Assembly (NCBI GenBank): GCA_016199935.1
Contig: JACQFS010000007.1
Location: 1-34,297, forward strand
Length of the DNA stretch: 34,297 nt
Reading direction: 5' to 3'
Source of the DNA: Verrucomicrobiota bacterium
GTDB lineage: Bacteria; Verrucomicrobiota; Verrucomicrobiia; Limisphaerales; JACQFS01
Of the stretch, positions 8,196 to 16,813 are shown in pieces (the first letter of the stretch is position 1; every line of letters starts with the position of its first letter). A program made the position numbers and the translations under genes. The notes beneath the pieces are model-generated. The model had not been told where the DNA came from. It saw only the letters and a list, made by a program, of their open reading frames with translations, and ran no database searches.

Positions 8196-8234
8196 GTTAC
8201 AGCCAAAGGGAGGAGTTGTTACAATTGCGTGACG
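8196..8234 (-). promoter_or_regulatory. Candidate Pho box upstream of the porin-pst operon
   Basis: On the plus strand GTTACA (8196), GTTACA (8218) and GTGACG (8229) lie on an exact 11-bp grid, with the 8207 position degenerate. On the operon strand they read CGTCAC, TGTAAC, (CCTCCC), TGTAAC. This matches the repeat length of the PhoB target and shares the pattern (C/T)GT(C/A)AC with the site upstream of phoB. It ends 62 bp upstream of the porin start. A weak -10-like CATGCT follows about 10 bp downstream. Regulation by PhoB is inferred. Confidence 0.5.
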
Positions 8235-8251
8235 TTGGTAGAAACAGCCCG

Positions 8252-9055
8252 ATGCGTGTCCTGCGAAACATCCTTTCGGCCAACTGCGGCCCTGCCCGTC
8301 AGGCTTTTCAACTGTCACTCCTGTTTGCCACCAGTGCGCTGCTCGTCTCCTGCGCGAGCAAGCGGCTCCTGCTCGAACCAGTCGGCCCTTCGCATTCGCT
8401 CAACCGGGCCACGGGCGGCGAAGGGCGGCTGATCGTTTTCACCTCGCGCGAAACTTACACCAGCGGCGAGGTGGATTATTTCCACCACAGCAGTTTCAGG
8501 ATCACCACGCCCGATGGGAAGCCCGTCCGTTACGTCCGCAACTACTCCGACGTGCGCGACAGCAATCCGGAACCGGTGGCCATCGCCGCCGGACTCTACA
8601 CCATCGTCGCCAGATCCGATTCCGCGGGCACCGTTTCAATTCCCGTCGTGGTGGAATCGCTCAAGACCACCGAGGTGCATCTGGTGCGCGACTGGAAACC
8701 CGACCTCGCCGGCCGCGACCGCTCCGACCTCGTGCTGCTGCCCAACGGCCAGCCCGTCGGCTGGCGCGCGTCCGTGAAGGGGCACGAGGAAATTGATGAA
8801 GCAAAGGCGAAGCGCGCCGACGCAGTGCTCAAGGTCAAGCTCATCAAGTCACCGGAAAGTTTCGGGACCGTGGCCTACTCGTTGGTGGAACCGGTCGCCG
8901 TGCTCCGCAACAAAACGGAGCGGACCTTCGCCGGACAGTTCACCGTCGGCTTCAAGGACATCGCCAAGGGAGTCCAGCCGGGCGTCTCCAACATTTACTT
9001 GAAACAGGTGACGACGGACGCCGGTTTGGTGGAATGGCGTTTGTTGGAAGATTGA
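8252..9055 (+). CDS. Lipoprotein of unknown function
   Basis: Not recognised. The 267-aa product starts at the ATG 8252 with an Arg-containing n-region and a hydrophobic segment QLSLLFATSALLVSC, whose LVSC is a lipobox, so it should be lipid-anchored at Cys35 or nearby. The mature part looks beta-rich (GRLIVFTSRETYTSGEVDY, FRITTPDGKPVRYVRNYSD, YTIVARSDSAGTVSIPVVV), compatible with one or two immunoglobulin-like or carboxypeptidase-regulatory-like folds. It is divergent from the porin operon and shares its 117-bp upstream region, so it may also be influenced by the Pho-box-like repeats. It converges on the TolC gene at 9082. No catalytic motif was seen. Confidence 0.82.
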   Translation: MRVLRNILSANCGPARQAFQLSLLFATSALLVSCASKRLLLEPVGPSHSLNRATGGEGRLIVFTSRETYTSGEVDYFHHSSFRITTPDGKPVRYVRNYSDVRDSNPEPVAIAAGLYTIVARSDSAGTVSIPVVVESLKTTEVHLVRDWKPDLAGRDRSDLVLLPNGQPVGWRASVKGHEEIDEAKAKRADAVLKVKLIKSPESFGTVAYSLVEPVAVLRNKTERTFAGQFTVGFKDIAKGVQPGVSNIYLKQVTTDAGLVEWRLLED

Positions 9056-9081
9056 GCGTTCGCGAAATCTTCCGACCTCGT

Positions 9082-10365
9082 TCAGCGCAACGCGCCAGTC
9101 TGGTAGTCGAGCAGTGAGCGGCGGAGGAGATACTCATAGCGCGCGCCGGTGTGGCCAAGCTCCGCGGAAATCTGGTTCAACTGCGCCTGCCCCAGTTCCA
9201 CGAAGGAACTTGACCCAGCCTTGTAGCGCGCATCCGCCAGCGCGTAGGACCTCCGCGCCTGCGCGAGGAGCCGTTCGGTGATGGTCACACGCTCGCGGGC
9301 GTTGCTCGCGTTGAGCAGGGCGATGCGCGTGTCGCGCACGGCGTTGTTCTCCTCGTCCAGCAGCATCGCCTCCGCAGCCTTTGCGCGCAGCGCGGCGGCG
9401 TCCTGCTTGGCAAACTCCGCGCCACCGGAGAATATGGGCCAGTTCAAAATAATGCCGGCTGCTGCGTAGTCCTGGTTCAAGCCGCGCTCGCGGTAGGGAA
9501 TCACGCCCGCCGTTGCCTGCACGCTGACGGTCGGATACCATAGGCTGTTTTCAGCCCTCGCGAGCCTCGCCGCGCTGTCGCGTTCCAGCCGCAGCCGTTG
9601 CAAATCGGGACGGTTACGCAGCGCGATGGCTATCACCTCTGTCGCGTCCGACGGCAGCGGCCCCGGCTCTACGCCTTCAGTCAAAGCAAAACGCTCCGCC
9701 CCCTGCGAGCCGAGCAGTGCGGCCAGCGTCGCGAACGCCGCCGCAATGTCATTGCTCGCACGGATCGCCAGCAACCGGCCTTCCTCCAGTGCGACCTCGG
9801 CGAAGCTCACGTCTAGTTCGGACTTCAACTGGTTGCTTGCCAGCGCGCTCACCTGACCACGGAGCTGTTGCCGCGTCTTCACCGTTTCCTCCGCCACGCG
9901 CAACAGCGCCTGTGCCTGCAACGCGCCGTAATAGGCCGCGTCCACTTGGAGGAGAATCTGCGCGCGCGTGGCCTCCACGTTGCGGCCCTCGGCCTCGGCG
10001 CGCAGCTTCGCGCCCGCGCGCAGATTCGAGGTGCGGCCAAAATCGGTGACCAGTTGCGTGATGGTCGCGCCCACTGAGGCGCGGTCGAACACGGACGAAA
10101 CTGTCAGCCCCGAGCCGACGATGCGCGTGTTGTCATCCTCCGCGCCGACGGCCCCGGCATTGAGCGAGAGGTTCGGCAAGTAAGCGGCCCGCGCTTCGCG
10201 CACGCCGGCTTTTGCGACAAGCGCCTTGAGTGCCGCGATGGAAATCTTCGGATGCTTCTGCAACGCCCGCGCGCGCGCATCGGCGAGCGTGAGTGGTTGC
10301 ATGTCCTCGGCGGCGAAACTGTTCGCTAGGAGAGTGCAGAGCAAAGCGAGGCTGAAAATTTTCAT
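9082..10365 (-). CDS. TolC-family outer-membrane efflux protein (system 2)
   Basis: Outer-membrane channel subunit of a tripartite RND pump. It has a signal peptide (MKIFSLALLCTLLANSFAAED) and two OEP repeats of long alpha-helical hairpins, for example LTLADARARALQKHPKISIAAL near the start of repeat 1 and VIAIALRNRPDLQRLRLERDSA in repeat 2, each followed by a beta-strand pair (YLPNLSLNAGAV, WYPTVSVQATAGV). The mature length of about 405 residues is normal. Two adjacent ATGs (10368, 10365) follow GAGGAAAG; I chose 10365 for spacing. It begins 10 bp after the RND gene stop, so it is the last gene of the seven-gene efflux array and converges on the lipoprotein gene. Confidence 0.92.
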   Translation of the reverse strand: MKIFSLALLCTLLANSFAAEDMQPLTLADARARALQKHPKISIAALKALVAKAGVREARAAYLPNLSLNAGAVGAEDDNTRIVGSGLTVSSVFDRASVGATITQLVTDFGRTSNLRAGAKLRAEAEGRNVEATRAQILLQVDAAYYGALQAQALLRVAEETVKTRQQLRGQVSALASNQLKSELDVSFAEVALEEGRLLAIRASNDIAAAFATLAALLGSQGAERFALTEGVEPGPLPSDATEVIAIALRNRPDLQRLRLERDSAARLARAENSLWYPTVSVQATAGVIPYRERGLNQDYAAAGIILNWPIFSGGAEFAKQDAAALRAKAAEAMLLDEENNAVRDTRIALLNASNARERVTITERLLAQARRSYALADARYKAGSSSFVELGQAQLNQISAELGHTGARYEYLLRRSLLDYQTGALR

Positions 10366-10375
10366 CATTCTTTCC

Positions 10376-13300
10376 TCATGCCGCATCCGGTTCCGTCGCC
10401 GGGGCGGTCGGTTCGGTCGGTGGTCGTGGCGGCTCCGGCTCGTCGCGTATGTCTTTGCGCCCATGAATCAGCAGATAGGCCGCCGGCACGATGAACAGCG
10501 TCAGCACCACGGACACCGCGAGGCCGCCGATGATTGCGCGGGCCAGCGGCGCGTAGGCTTCACTGCCGGTGCCAAGCGCGAGGGCCATTGGCAGCAAGCC
10601 GATGAGCGTGGCGAGCGAGGTCATCAACACGGGACGCAGGCGCACGCGGCAGGCGGTGACGACGGCTTCAAGCGCCGACTTGCCGTCCTCCTGCAACCGG
10701 CGTGCGAATTCCACGATGAGGATGCTGTTCGACACCACGATGCCGACCATCATCACGATGCCCATGAGCGACATGACGTTCAGCGTTGTGCCGGTGACCC
10801 AAAGCGTCAGGAGCACGCCGGTGAGTCCGGTCGGCACGGCGAGCAGAATCAGGAACGGATCGAGGAACGATTGGAACTGCGCGACGAGAATCAGATAGAC
10901 CAGCACGATGGCGAGGATCAGCCCGAGGCCGAAAGTCTTGAACGATGAGTTCATGCTCTCCACGCTGCCGCGCACGTCAATCTTCGCGCCCTCGGGCACC
11001 TTCGTCTCGGCGAGGATTTTGGCGATGCCCTTCATCACGCGGCCCACGTCCTCCTTCGCCGGTGCGACGAAGGTGTGGATGACGCGGCGCAATTGGTAGC
11101 GGCTGATTTCCGTCGGGCCGGTCATGTGGGTGATGTTCGCAACCGCGTCGAGGCGCGTGGGCCGGCTCATGCCGGGCGCGCGGATGGGAATGGCGCGCAG
11201 TTGGTTCAGGTCTTTGATGTAGCCCTCGGGATACTGGACGGTGAGGTAGTAATCATTGCCGCTCTTCGGGTCAGCCCAGAACGTCGGTGCGATGAGGCCG
11301 TTGCTCAGCAGCGCGGTGATGATGTTCTGCACGACCTCCTTCGCGGTGAGGCCGAGCTCGGCGATGCGCTTGCGGTCGAGTTCCAGCCGGAGCGCGGGAT
11401 AATCCATGTCCTGCGGAATGAGCACGTCGCTCACGCCCGGCAACATGCGGACCTTGCGCGCGATTTCCGACGCGGTGCGATGCGTGGCTTCGAGGTTCGA
11501 GCCGCTCACCTGAATGTCAATCGGCGCGGGCTGGCCGAGGTTCAACACCGCGTCCACGAGGCCGCCGGACTGGAAGTAGGCGCTCAACTGCGGCAACTCT
11601 GCCGCGATGCGCCGCCGCACGCGCGCCATGTATTCGTAGCTGCCGACGCGATGCTTTTCCTTGAGGCTCACCTGCACGATGGCCGTGTGCTGCGCGGTGT
11701 TGGCGTTGAAGATGGCGGAGAAATCCGGCGTGATGCCGATGTTCGACACGATGAGGTCGAGGTCTTCCGGCTTCACTTCCTCGCGGCAGATTTTTTCCAC
11801 CTGCTCGACGAACTTCTCGTTCACTTCCAGCCGCGTGCCTGATGGCGCCTTCACGTTGACGAAAAACTGGCCGGGGTCGGTGCGCGGAAAATACGCGACG
11901 CCAACGAACGGATACACCGCAAGGCTCAGGACGAAAATCATCGTCAGGCAGACGACCGTCGCGAGCGGACGGAGCAGCGCCCATTTCAGCAGGCCCTCGA
12001 AGCGGTCGAGCAGCGTGTTGAAACGACGGTTGAACCACGCGCTGTAACCCTTCTCCTCCGCGTGGCCCTCGCCGTGCCCATGCGGGCGCTTGATGAGCTT
12101 CGCGCAGAACAGCGGCACGACCGTGAGCGCGACGAAGTAGGACGCAACCAGCGACAGTACCACCGCGGTCGCGAGCGCCATGAACAGGTAGCGGCTCGCG
12201 CCGTAGAGGAAGATGACCGGGAAAAACACGACTGACGTCGTGAGCGTCGCCGCGAGCACGGGCAGCGCGACTTCGCGTCCGCCCTTTTCCGCCGCGACTT
12301 CAGGCGACTCGCCGAGTTCGAGGTGGCGGAAGATGTTTTCCAGCACGACGACGGAGTTATCAATGAGCCGCGAAAAGGCGAGCGCGAGGCCGCCGAGAAT
12401 CATGGTGTTGATGGTGCCGCCGCCAAACGCCAGCGCGATGAACGTGGCGAGCGCGGAGAGCGGAATGGAGAGAAACACCGCGCCCGTCGCGCGCAAGCTG
12501 CCGAGGAACACCAGAATCATCAACCCCGTGAGAATCAGGCCGAGGCCGCCCTCATGAACGAGGTTCTTGATGGCGTTCTTCACGAACAGCGACTGGTCGA
12601 AGACGACTTGTGTGACGAGTTCCTTCGGCACGTCCACGAGTTTCTTCAGCGCGTCCCGGATGCCGTCCACGACGGCGATGGTGTTCGCGTCGCCGCCCTG
12701 CTTGAGCACGGGCTGGTAGGCGGAGCGCTGGCCATCCACACGCACGATGTTGTATTGAATCTGCGAGGAGTCCTTCGACTCGGCCACGTCGCCGACCAGC
12801 ACGGACGATTGGCCGACGGTCTTGAGCGGAATTTTTCCGATGTCCTCCACGGTCTCGACCTGGCTGTTCGCGTAGATGTTGTAATTGAACGGCCCGATGC
12901 GCACGTCGCCGGCGGGGAGAATCAGATTTGCCTCGTTCACCGAACGCACCACGTCCATCACGCTCAACTGATGCGCTTCCAGTTTCAGCGGGTCCACATA
13001 GACCATGATCTGCCGGTAGCGCCCGCCGAACGGCTGCGGCAGCGCCGCGCCCGGCACGACGGCGACCTGCGTGCGCACCTTGTAGTGGCCGGTGTCGCGG
13101 AGCTGCGCCTCGTTCATGCCCTCGCCCTTGAGAGTGATGAGGCACACTGGCTGGCTCGACGCGTCGAACTTGAGCACGACCGGCGGGAGCGTGCCCGGCG
13201 GAAGCCGTCGCAACTCGGCCATCGCAAGATTGCCGATGGTGCTGATGGCCGCGTCCGGATTCACGCCGGGCTGGAAGTAAATCTTGATTAGGCTCGCGCT

Positions 13301-13552
13301 CGGCAGCGAACGCGACTCCATGTGGTCAATGCCCGGCGCGAGCGTGAGGAAACGTTCGAGGCGCGCGGTGAGGTCCTGCTCGATCTGCTCTGGCGGCATT
13401 CCCGTGTAAAACGTCGCGACGACGACGACGGGGATTTTGATTTCAGGAAACAAATCCACCGGCATCCGAAACAAACTCGTCACGCCCACCACGACCGTCA
13501 TCAGGCAGATGACGACGATGAGGTAGGGATAGCGGATGGAAAAGCGGGACAT
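10376..13552 (-). CDS. RND efflux transporter permease (HAE1-like, system 2)
   Basis: Inner-membrane proton-driven pump of 1058 aa, normal for RND permeases. There is an N-terminal membrane helix (about 11-28), a large periplasmic domain (about 30-330), a membrane block (about 335-540) and the second half of the internal duplication, ending with FIVPAAYLLIHGRKDIRDEP. The TM4 region reads LAFSRLIDNSVVVLENI, with D398 followed by N399 where AcrB has a second Asp; E405 is kept. The cytoplasmic loop after the TM6-equivalent is His-rich (HGHGEGHAEE, 491-500). The gene starts 15 bp after the RraA-like gene and is followed by its TolC partner. The substrate cannot be read from sequence. Confidence 0.93.
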   Translation of the reverse strand: MSRFSIRYPYLIVVICLMTVVVGVTSLFRMPVDLFPEIKIPVVVVATFYTGMPPEQIEQDLTARLERFLTLAPGIDHMESRSLPSASLIKIYFQPGVNPDAAISTIGNLAMAELRRLPPGTLPPVVLKFDASSQPVCLITLKGEGMNEAQLRDTGHYKVRTQVAVVPGAALPQPFGGRYRQIMVYVDPLKLEAHQLSVMDVVRSVNEANLILPAGDVRIGPFNYNIYANSQVETVEDIGKIPLKTVGQSSVLVGDVAESKDSSQIQYNIVRVDGQRSAYQPVLKQGGDANTIAVVDGIRDALKKLVDVPKELVTQVVFDQSLFVKNAIKNLVHEGGLGLILTGLMILVFLGSLRATGAVFLSIPLSALATFIALAFGGGTINTMILGGLALAFSRLIDNSVVVLENIFRHLELGESPEVAAEKGGREVALPVLAATLTTSVVFFPVIFLYGASRYLFMALATAVVLSLVASYFVALTVVPLFCAKLIKRPHGHGEGHAEEKGYSAWFNRRFNTLLDRFEGLLKWALLRPLATVVCLTMIFVLSLAVYPFVGVAYFPRTDPGQFFVNVKAPSGTRLEVNEKFVEQVEKICREEVKPEDLDLIVSNIGITPDFSAIFNANTAQHTAIVQVSLKEKHRVGSYEYMARVRRRIAAELPQLSAYFQSGGLVDAVLNLGQPAPIDIQVSGSNLEATHRTASEIARKVRMLPGVSDVLIPQDMDYPALRLELDRKRIAELGLTAKEVVQNIITALLSNGLIAPTFWADPKSGNDYYLTVQYPEGYIKDLNQLRAIPIRAPGMSRPTRLDAVANITHMTGPTEISRYQLRRVIHTFVAPAKEDVGRVMKGIAKILAETKVPEGAKIDVRGSVESMNSSFKTFGLGLILAIVLVYLILVAQFQSFLDPFLILLAVPTGLTGVLLTLWVTGTTLNVMSLMGIVMMVGIVVSNSILIVEFARRLQEDGKSALEAVVTACRVRLRPVLMTSLATLIGLLPMALALGTGSEAYAPLARAIIGGLAVSVVLTLFIVPAAYLLIHGRKDIRDEPEPPRPPTEPTAPATEPDAA

Positions 13553-13567
13553 GAAAATCGGTGCGCC

Positions 13568-14263
13568 CTATTTGAAAACGTCCTTCACCGCGGCGCGGAG
13601 TTTCTCCAGCGAGAAATCCTTCGCGCGGCACAACTCAATCACTCGGCGCTCGCGCTCCAGGGCCTGCGCTGCCACGGCGGGAATCTGCGCGGCGATTTCC
13701 AGCGGCACCGACAGCATGCCGTGCAGGTCCGCGTGCAGCAGGTCGCCGGGATTCACCGCGAGTCCGCCGATTTCCACCGGGCCGCCGAAGTCCACGATGT
13801 GCGAGTAAGCGTGCGACACCGCCACGCCGCCCGCGAAAAGCTGGAAGCCGGTCCGCTCGACCGCCGGCACATCGCGCACCGCCCCGTTGGTCACACCGCC
13901 GACGCAGCCGAGCGCCTTGAGAATGTTCGCGTGGACTTCGCCGAGGAACGTGCCGGTGCCCGGAGCTTCGTCCACATCCTGAATCACCACCACGCGCGGC
14001 GCGGGAATGGTGAGGATGTGATTCCACCAGTCCGTGCGGTCCACGTAATTGTGCCCGCGCATCGGCGGACTGGAGCAACGGATGCGCAGGGTCACCGCGT
14101 GGCCGACCATCGGGGCCGGGGCCGCGGTGAGGCGGCGGATGGTCTGGTTGGCGAAGCCCTCGTTGCGCAGGCGCAGGTCGAAGGTCTCGATGGCGTTGGC
14201 CACCGTGCAGGTATCGAGCGCCTGCAAGGCTTTCAATTGTTCGGCGGTCAGCGGCGCGCTCAT
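13568..14263 (-). CDS. RraA-like / HMG-aldolase-type protein embedded in efflux operon
   Basis: A 231-aa member of the RraA/demethylmenaquinone methyltransferase-like fold family, which includes the RNase E regulator RraA and class II HMG/CHA aldolases. The hallmark segment is GCVGGVTNGAVRDVPAV (about 119-135), with the Arg130-Asp131 pair conserved. The usual DG before it is NG, and the E/D two residues after RD, needed by the aldolases, is Pro-Ala here, so aldolase activity is doubtful. A further conserved patch is NPGDLLHADLHGMLSVP (171-187). It starts 3 bp after the adaptor gene stop and ends 15 bp before the RND permease, so it is certainly co-transcribed with them. What it does in an efflux operon is unknown. 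Confidence 0.85.
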   Translation of the reverse strand: MSAPLTAEQLKALQALDTCTVANAIETFDLRLRNEGFANQTIRRLTAAPAPMVGHAVTLRIRCSSPPMRGHNYVDRTDWWNHILTIPAPRVVVIQDVDEAPGTGTFLGEVHANILKALGCVGGVTNGAVRDVPAVERTGFQLFAGGVAVSHAYSHIVDFGGPVEIGGLAVNPGDLLHADLHGMLSVPLEIAAQIPAVAAQALERERRVIELCRAKDFSLEKLRAAVKDVFK

Positions 14264-14266
14264 GAT

Positions 14267-15415
14267 TCAATCCGTCTTGGAGGTTTCGATGAGTTTGACC
14301 TCGACCGTCTGGCCGGGTTTGATTTGCGTGCGGCTGCCAATCATCACGAGTTCGCCTTCCGCCACGCCCTTGACGATTTCGAGCTTTGCGGGCGTCTCGA
14401 CGCCGAGCGTCACCGCGCGCTCCTCGATTTTCTTGTCCGCCGTCACCACGAAAATGCTCGCGCCCTTCGCGTCGCGCGCCACAGCCTCGACCGGCACCAC
14501 GAGCGCGCTGTCCTTCTTGTCGAGCTTGAGCACCACGGTTGCATACACGCCGGGGATGAGCGCGAGGTCGGCATTCGCTAAATCCACCTCCGCCTCCATC
14601 GTGCGCGTGGCCGTCTCGACCTTGCGCGAAAAGCGCGCGACGCCGCCGGCCAAAGTCTTTCCCGCCGACGGAATGCGAATCTCCACCGCATCGCCCACCT
14701 TCACGCGCGCGACGAACGACAAAGAAATTGGGAATACCACGCGCAGCCTGTCGTTCTGCGACAGGCGCACCAGCGGCACCGCGCTCGAACTCGTCCCCGC
14801 TTGGATGAGCGCCCCGACATTCACGTAGCGCTTCGTCACCACGCCCGCGAACGGCGCGGTGATGCGCGTGTAGTCGAGCATCGTCCGGTATTTGCTCACG
14901 TTGGCCTTCGCCTCCGCGCGCGCCGCCTCAGCCGTGAGGTCGCGCGCCTGCGCGATGTCGAGGTCCTGCTGCGAGATGAGGCCGCGTTGCGAATCCGCCG
15001 CCGTCTTGAGCCGCGCGAAGGACTGATGCGCCTCTTCGGCAGCCGCCTGACTACGCCGCTCCGCGGCGAGCGCGTGGTCCAGCTCGGCCTTGAGTTCGGG
15101 AATCTCCAGCGTGCCGATGGCCTGCCCGGCCTCCACGCGGTCGCCCGCGTCCACGTTCAGCCTGTCGAGGAAGCCGGCGACCTTCGCGTGCAGGTCAATC
15201 TCCTGAAACGGCCGCAGCTCCGCGTCGAACGTGACCGACTGAGCCAGTTCGCCGCGCGCGACTTTGACCACGGCAACCGTTGGGGAACTTGCCAGCGTGT
15301 CGGCGGCGGAAGCGGCCGGGGAGAATTGCCCGTGGCTCAAGCCAAAAATGATTCCCGCGAAAAGCGGCGCAAACAATTTCACTCGCAGCCGTGGGCGTAA
15401 CATGGACGTAACCAT
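14267..15415 (-). CDS. RND efflux periplasmic adaptor (HlyD/MFP family, system 2)
   Basis: Periplasmic membrane-fusion protein of 382 aa that bridges the RND pump to TolC. A signal/anchor segment (LFAPLFAGIIFGLSHGQFSPAASA) comes first. The biotinyl-lipoyl halves follow (FDAELRPFQEIDLHAKVAGFL near 60-85 and ITAPFAGVVTKRYVNVGALI near 190-210), flanking a helical hairpin (about 110-185), then beta-barrel and membrane-proximal domains. AAGG-like GAAGG lies 7 nt before the ATG at 15415; an in-frame ATG at 15403 is possible. It follows the first TolC gene after 66 bp and immediately precedes the RraA-like gene. An unusual CGTAAC triplicate overlaps the start codons. Confidence 0.92.
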   Translation of the reverse strand: MVTSMLRPRLRVKLFAPLFAGIIFGLSHGQFSPAASAADTLASSPTVAVVKVARGELAQSVTFDAELRPFQEIDLHAKVAGFLDRLNVDAGDRVEAGQAIGTLEIPELKAELDHALAAERRSQAAAEEAHQSFARLKTAADSQRGLISQQDLDIAQARDLTAEAARAEAKANVSKYRTMLDYTRITAPFAGVVTKRYVNVGALIQAGTSSSAVPLVRLSQNDRLRVVFPISLSFVARVKVGDAVEIRIPSAGKTLAGGVARFSRKVETATRTMEAEVDLANADLALIPGVYATVVLKLDKKDSALVVPVEAVARDAKGASIFVVTADKKIEERAVTLGVETPAKLEIVKGVAEGELVMIGSRTQIKPGQTVEVKLIETSKTD

Positions 15416-15423
15416 TTCGTAAC
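15396..15423 (+). promoter_or_regulatory. CGTAAC x3 direct repeat with 11-bp period over adaptor start
   Basis: CGTAAC occurs at 15396, 15407 and 15418, an exact 11-bp period, on the plus strand. It spans both candidate start codons of the adaptor gene. It fits the pattern (C/T)GT(C/A)AC of the two Pho-box-like sites, but runs in the opposite orientation relative to the gene it touches. It could be an operator for PhoB or another OmpR-type regulator, or a translational or coding coincidence. The function is open. Confidence 0.4.
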
Positions 15424-15481
15424 CTTCGGAGGACAGGAAGGAGAAACTTTCGGTTACGGAAAAGCCCGGCGCGTTCCGTCC

Positions 15482-16813
15482 TCACTTGACCTCGCCGACC
15501 GCGCGTTGGAGCGCGTATTGCGCCTGGTTGTGCGCGGCGAGCACGTTGAGGTAGTCGAGCCGCGCGCGCGTGAGTTCCTGCTCGGCCTGGATCGTCTCCA
15601 GCACCGCGCCCACGCCGAACTCCTTGCGCTCGCGCGAAAGTTTCATCAGCTCCGTCGCCGACGCGAGCGCGCGCTTCGCCATCGCGAGCTGGTCGCCGAG
15701 CGAATGCACGCGCGTGTGCGCCTCCACCACCTGCCGCATAACGTCCTGCTGCGCCTTCTCCAGTTCCAGCAGGCTCGTCTGGTGCCGCGACTCCGCCGCG
15801 CGCTCGCGGCCGCGGTCGAAAAGTCCGCCCGCACCGATTTTCCAACTGAGTCCGAGGAAATAATCCTGCGTGTCGCCAAAATTTCCGGTGCTGCCGTTGC
15901 GCCCGCCGCCCAAGCCGCCGAAGTAGGCGCTCGCGCCGATGGTGGGAATGAGCGGCCCCTGCGTCGCGCCCTTGCGCGAAGCCTCGGCGGACTGCGCGAG
16001 GAAATCGCCCTGCCGCAACTCGGGCCGCGACGCGAGCGCGCGCGACACGAGCGAGTCGAGCGCGGCGTTCCTGTCCACGAGCGTCAACGGGGCGAGTTCG
16101 GTTTCCTGCGGCGCGAGATCGGTCGCGGGCTTCAGCCGCAGCGTCTGCGCGAGCCGCGCGGCGGCCACGCGGCGCTGCTCCTCCGCCTGGCGCAGCAGCA
16201 TCCGGTTTTTTTCCACCTGCACCTCGGCGCGGAAGGCGTCGCCCTTGAACGCGATGCCCGCATCCACGGCGCGCTTCACCTGCCCGCTGTAATCCTCCGA
16301 GATGCGCACCGCCTCCGCCGCCGCGCCCGCCGCACCCGCCGCGCGCGCGAGTTCGAAATATCCCGCCGCCGCCAAGAAGACCGTCTCCTGCCGCTTGGCC
16401 TCGGCGCCTTCCTCAGCGGCCTTGGCGAGCTGTTTTGCGGCGAGCGTCTTGTAAATGGTGTCGCCCAAGTCCACCTGCGCCGTCAGCGCCGCGCCGATGC
16501 CGTAGGACTGCTTGCTCTCGGTGGTGATGTTGCCCGGCGTGTCCTGGATGTTCCCGTCGTGCCGCCGGTAGCCAATGCCGGGCGTGATCCACGGGAAATA
16601 ATTCATGCGCGCCTGCTCGTGCTGGGCCTTCGCCTCCTTCACGCGCTCGCGCGCGATGGCCACGTCGAGATTTTGCGCGCCCGCGAGTCGCAGCGCGGTG
16701 GGCAGGTCAATGGGCGACGCCGACGGAGCCGGCTCGGCCGCGCCGCAGATTCCGACGGCGGCAATCAGCGCCACGGCGACTGAACACTGAACACTGAACA
16801 CTGAATACTTCAC
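15482..16813 (-). CDS. TolC-family outer-membrane efflux protein (system 1)
   Basis: Outer-membrane channel of the first tripartite pump, 443 aa. It starts at a GTG (16813-16811) that overlaps the adaptor stop as GTGA, so the two are translationally coupled. The signal peptide is unusual: its n-region MKYSVFSVQCSV is encoded entirely by five heptanucleotide repeats, followed by AVALIAAVGICGAAE. The body has two OEP repeats with long helices (IDLPTALRLAGAQNLDVAIAR; LDSLVSRALASRPELRQGDF) and beta strands (YFPWITPGIGYRR; LIPTIGASAYFGG). It ends ALQRAVGEVK. The length is normal. It is followed after 66 bp by the adaptor of system 2. Confidence 0.92.
   Translation of the reverse strand: MKYSVFSVQCSVAVALIAAVGICGAAEPAPSASPIDLPTALRLAGAQNLDVAIARERVKEAKAQHEQARMNYFPWITPGIGYRRHDGNIQDTPGNITTESKQSYGIGAALTAQVDLGDTIYKTLAAKQLAKAAEEGAEAKRQETVFLAAAGYFELARAAGAAGAAAEAVRISEDYSGQVKRAVDAGIAFKGDAFRAEVQVEKNRMLLRQAEEQRRVAAARLAQTLRLKPATDLAPQETELAPLTLVDRNAALDSLVSRALASRPELRQGDFLAQSAEASRKGATQGPLIPTIGASAYFGGLGGGRNGSTGNFGDTQDYFLGLSWKIGAGGLFDRGRERAAESRHQTSLLELEKAQQDVMRQVVEAHTRVHSLGDQLAMAKRALASATELMKLSRERKEFGVGAVLETIQAEQELTRARLDYLNVLAAHNQAQYALQRAVGEVK
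16779..16813. repeat. Heptamer array encoding the TolC signal-peptide n-region
   Basis: Five 7-nt units read ACTGAAC, ACTGAAC, ACTGAAC, ACTGAAT, ACTTCAC on the plus strand, ending exactly at the GTG start codon of the outer-membrane protein gene. Because 7 is not a multiple of 3, each unit is read in a different frame, producing MKYSVFSVQCSV. It belongs to the same repeat style as the arrays at 2396, 30533, 33275 and 33798. Confidence 0.88.

Noticed and set aside
13568-14263. Calling this gene menG or rraA
   Set aside because: The family is a broad fold with several activities; the residues present do not settle between RNase E regulator, aldolase or something else.
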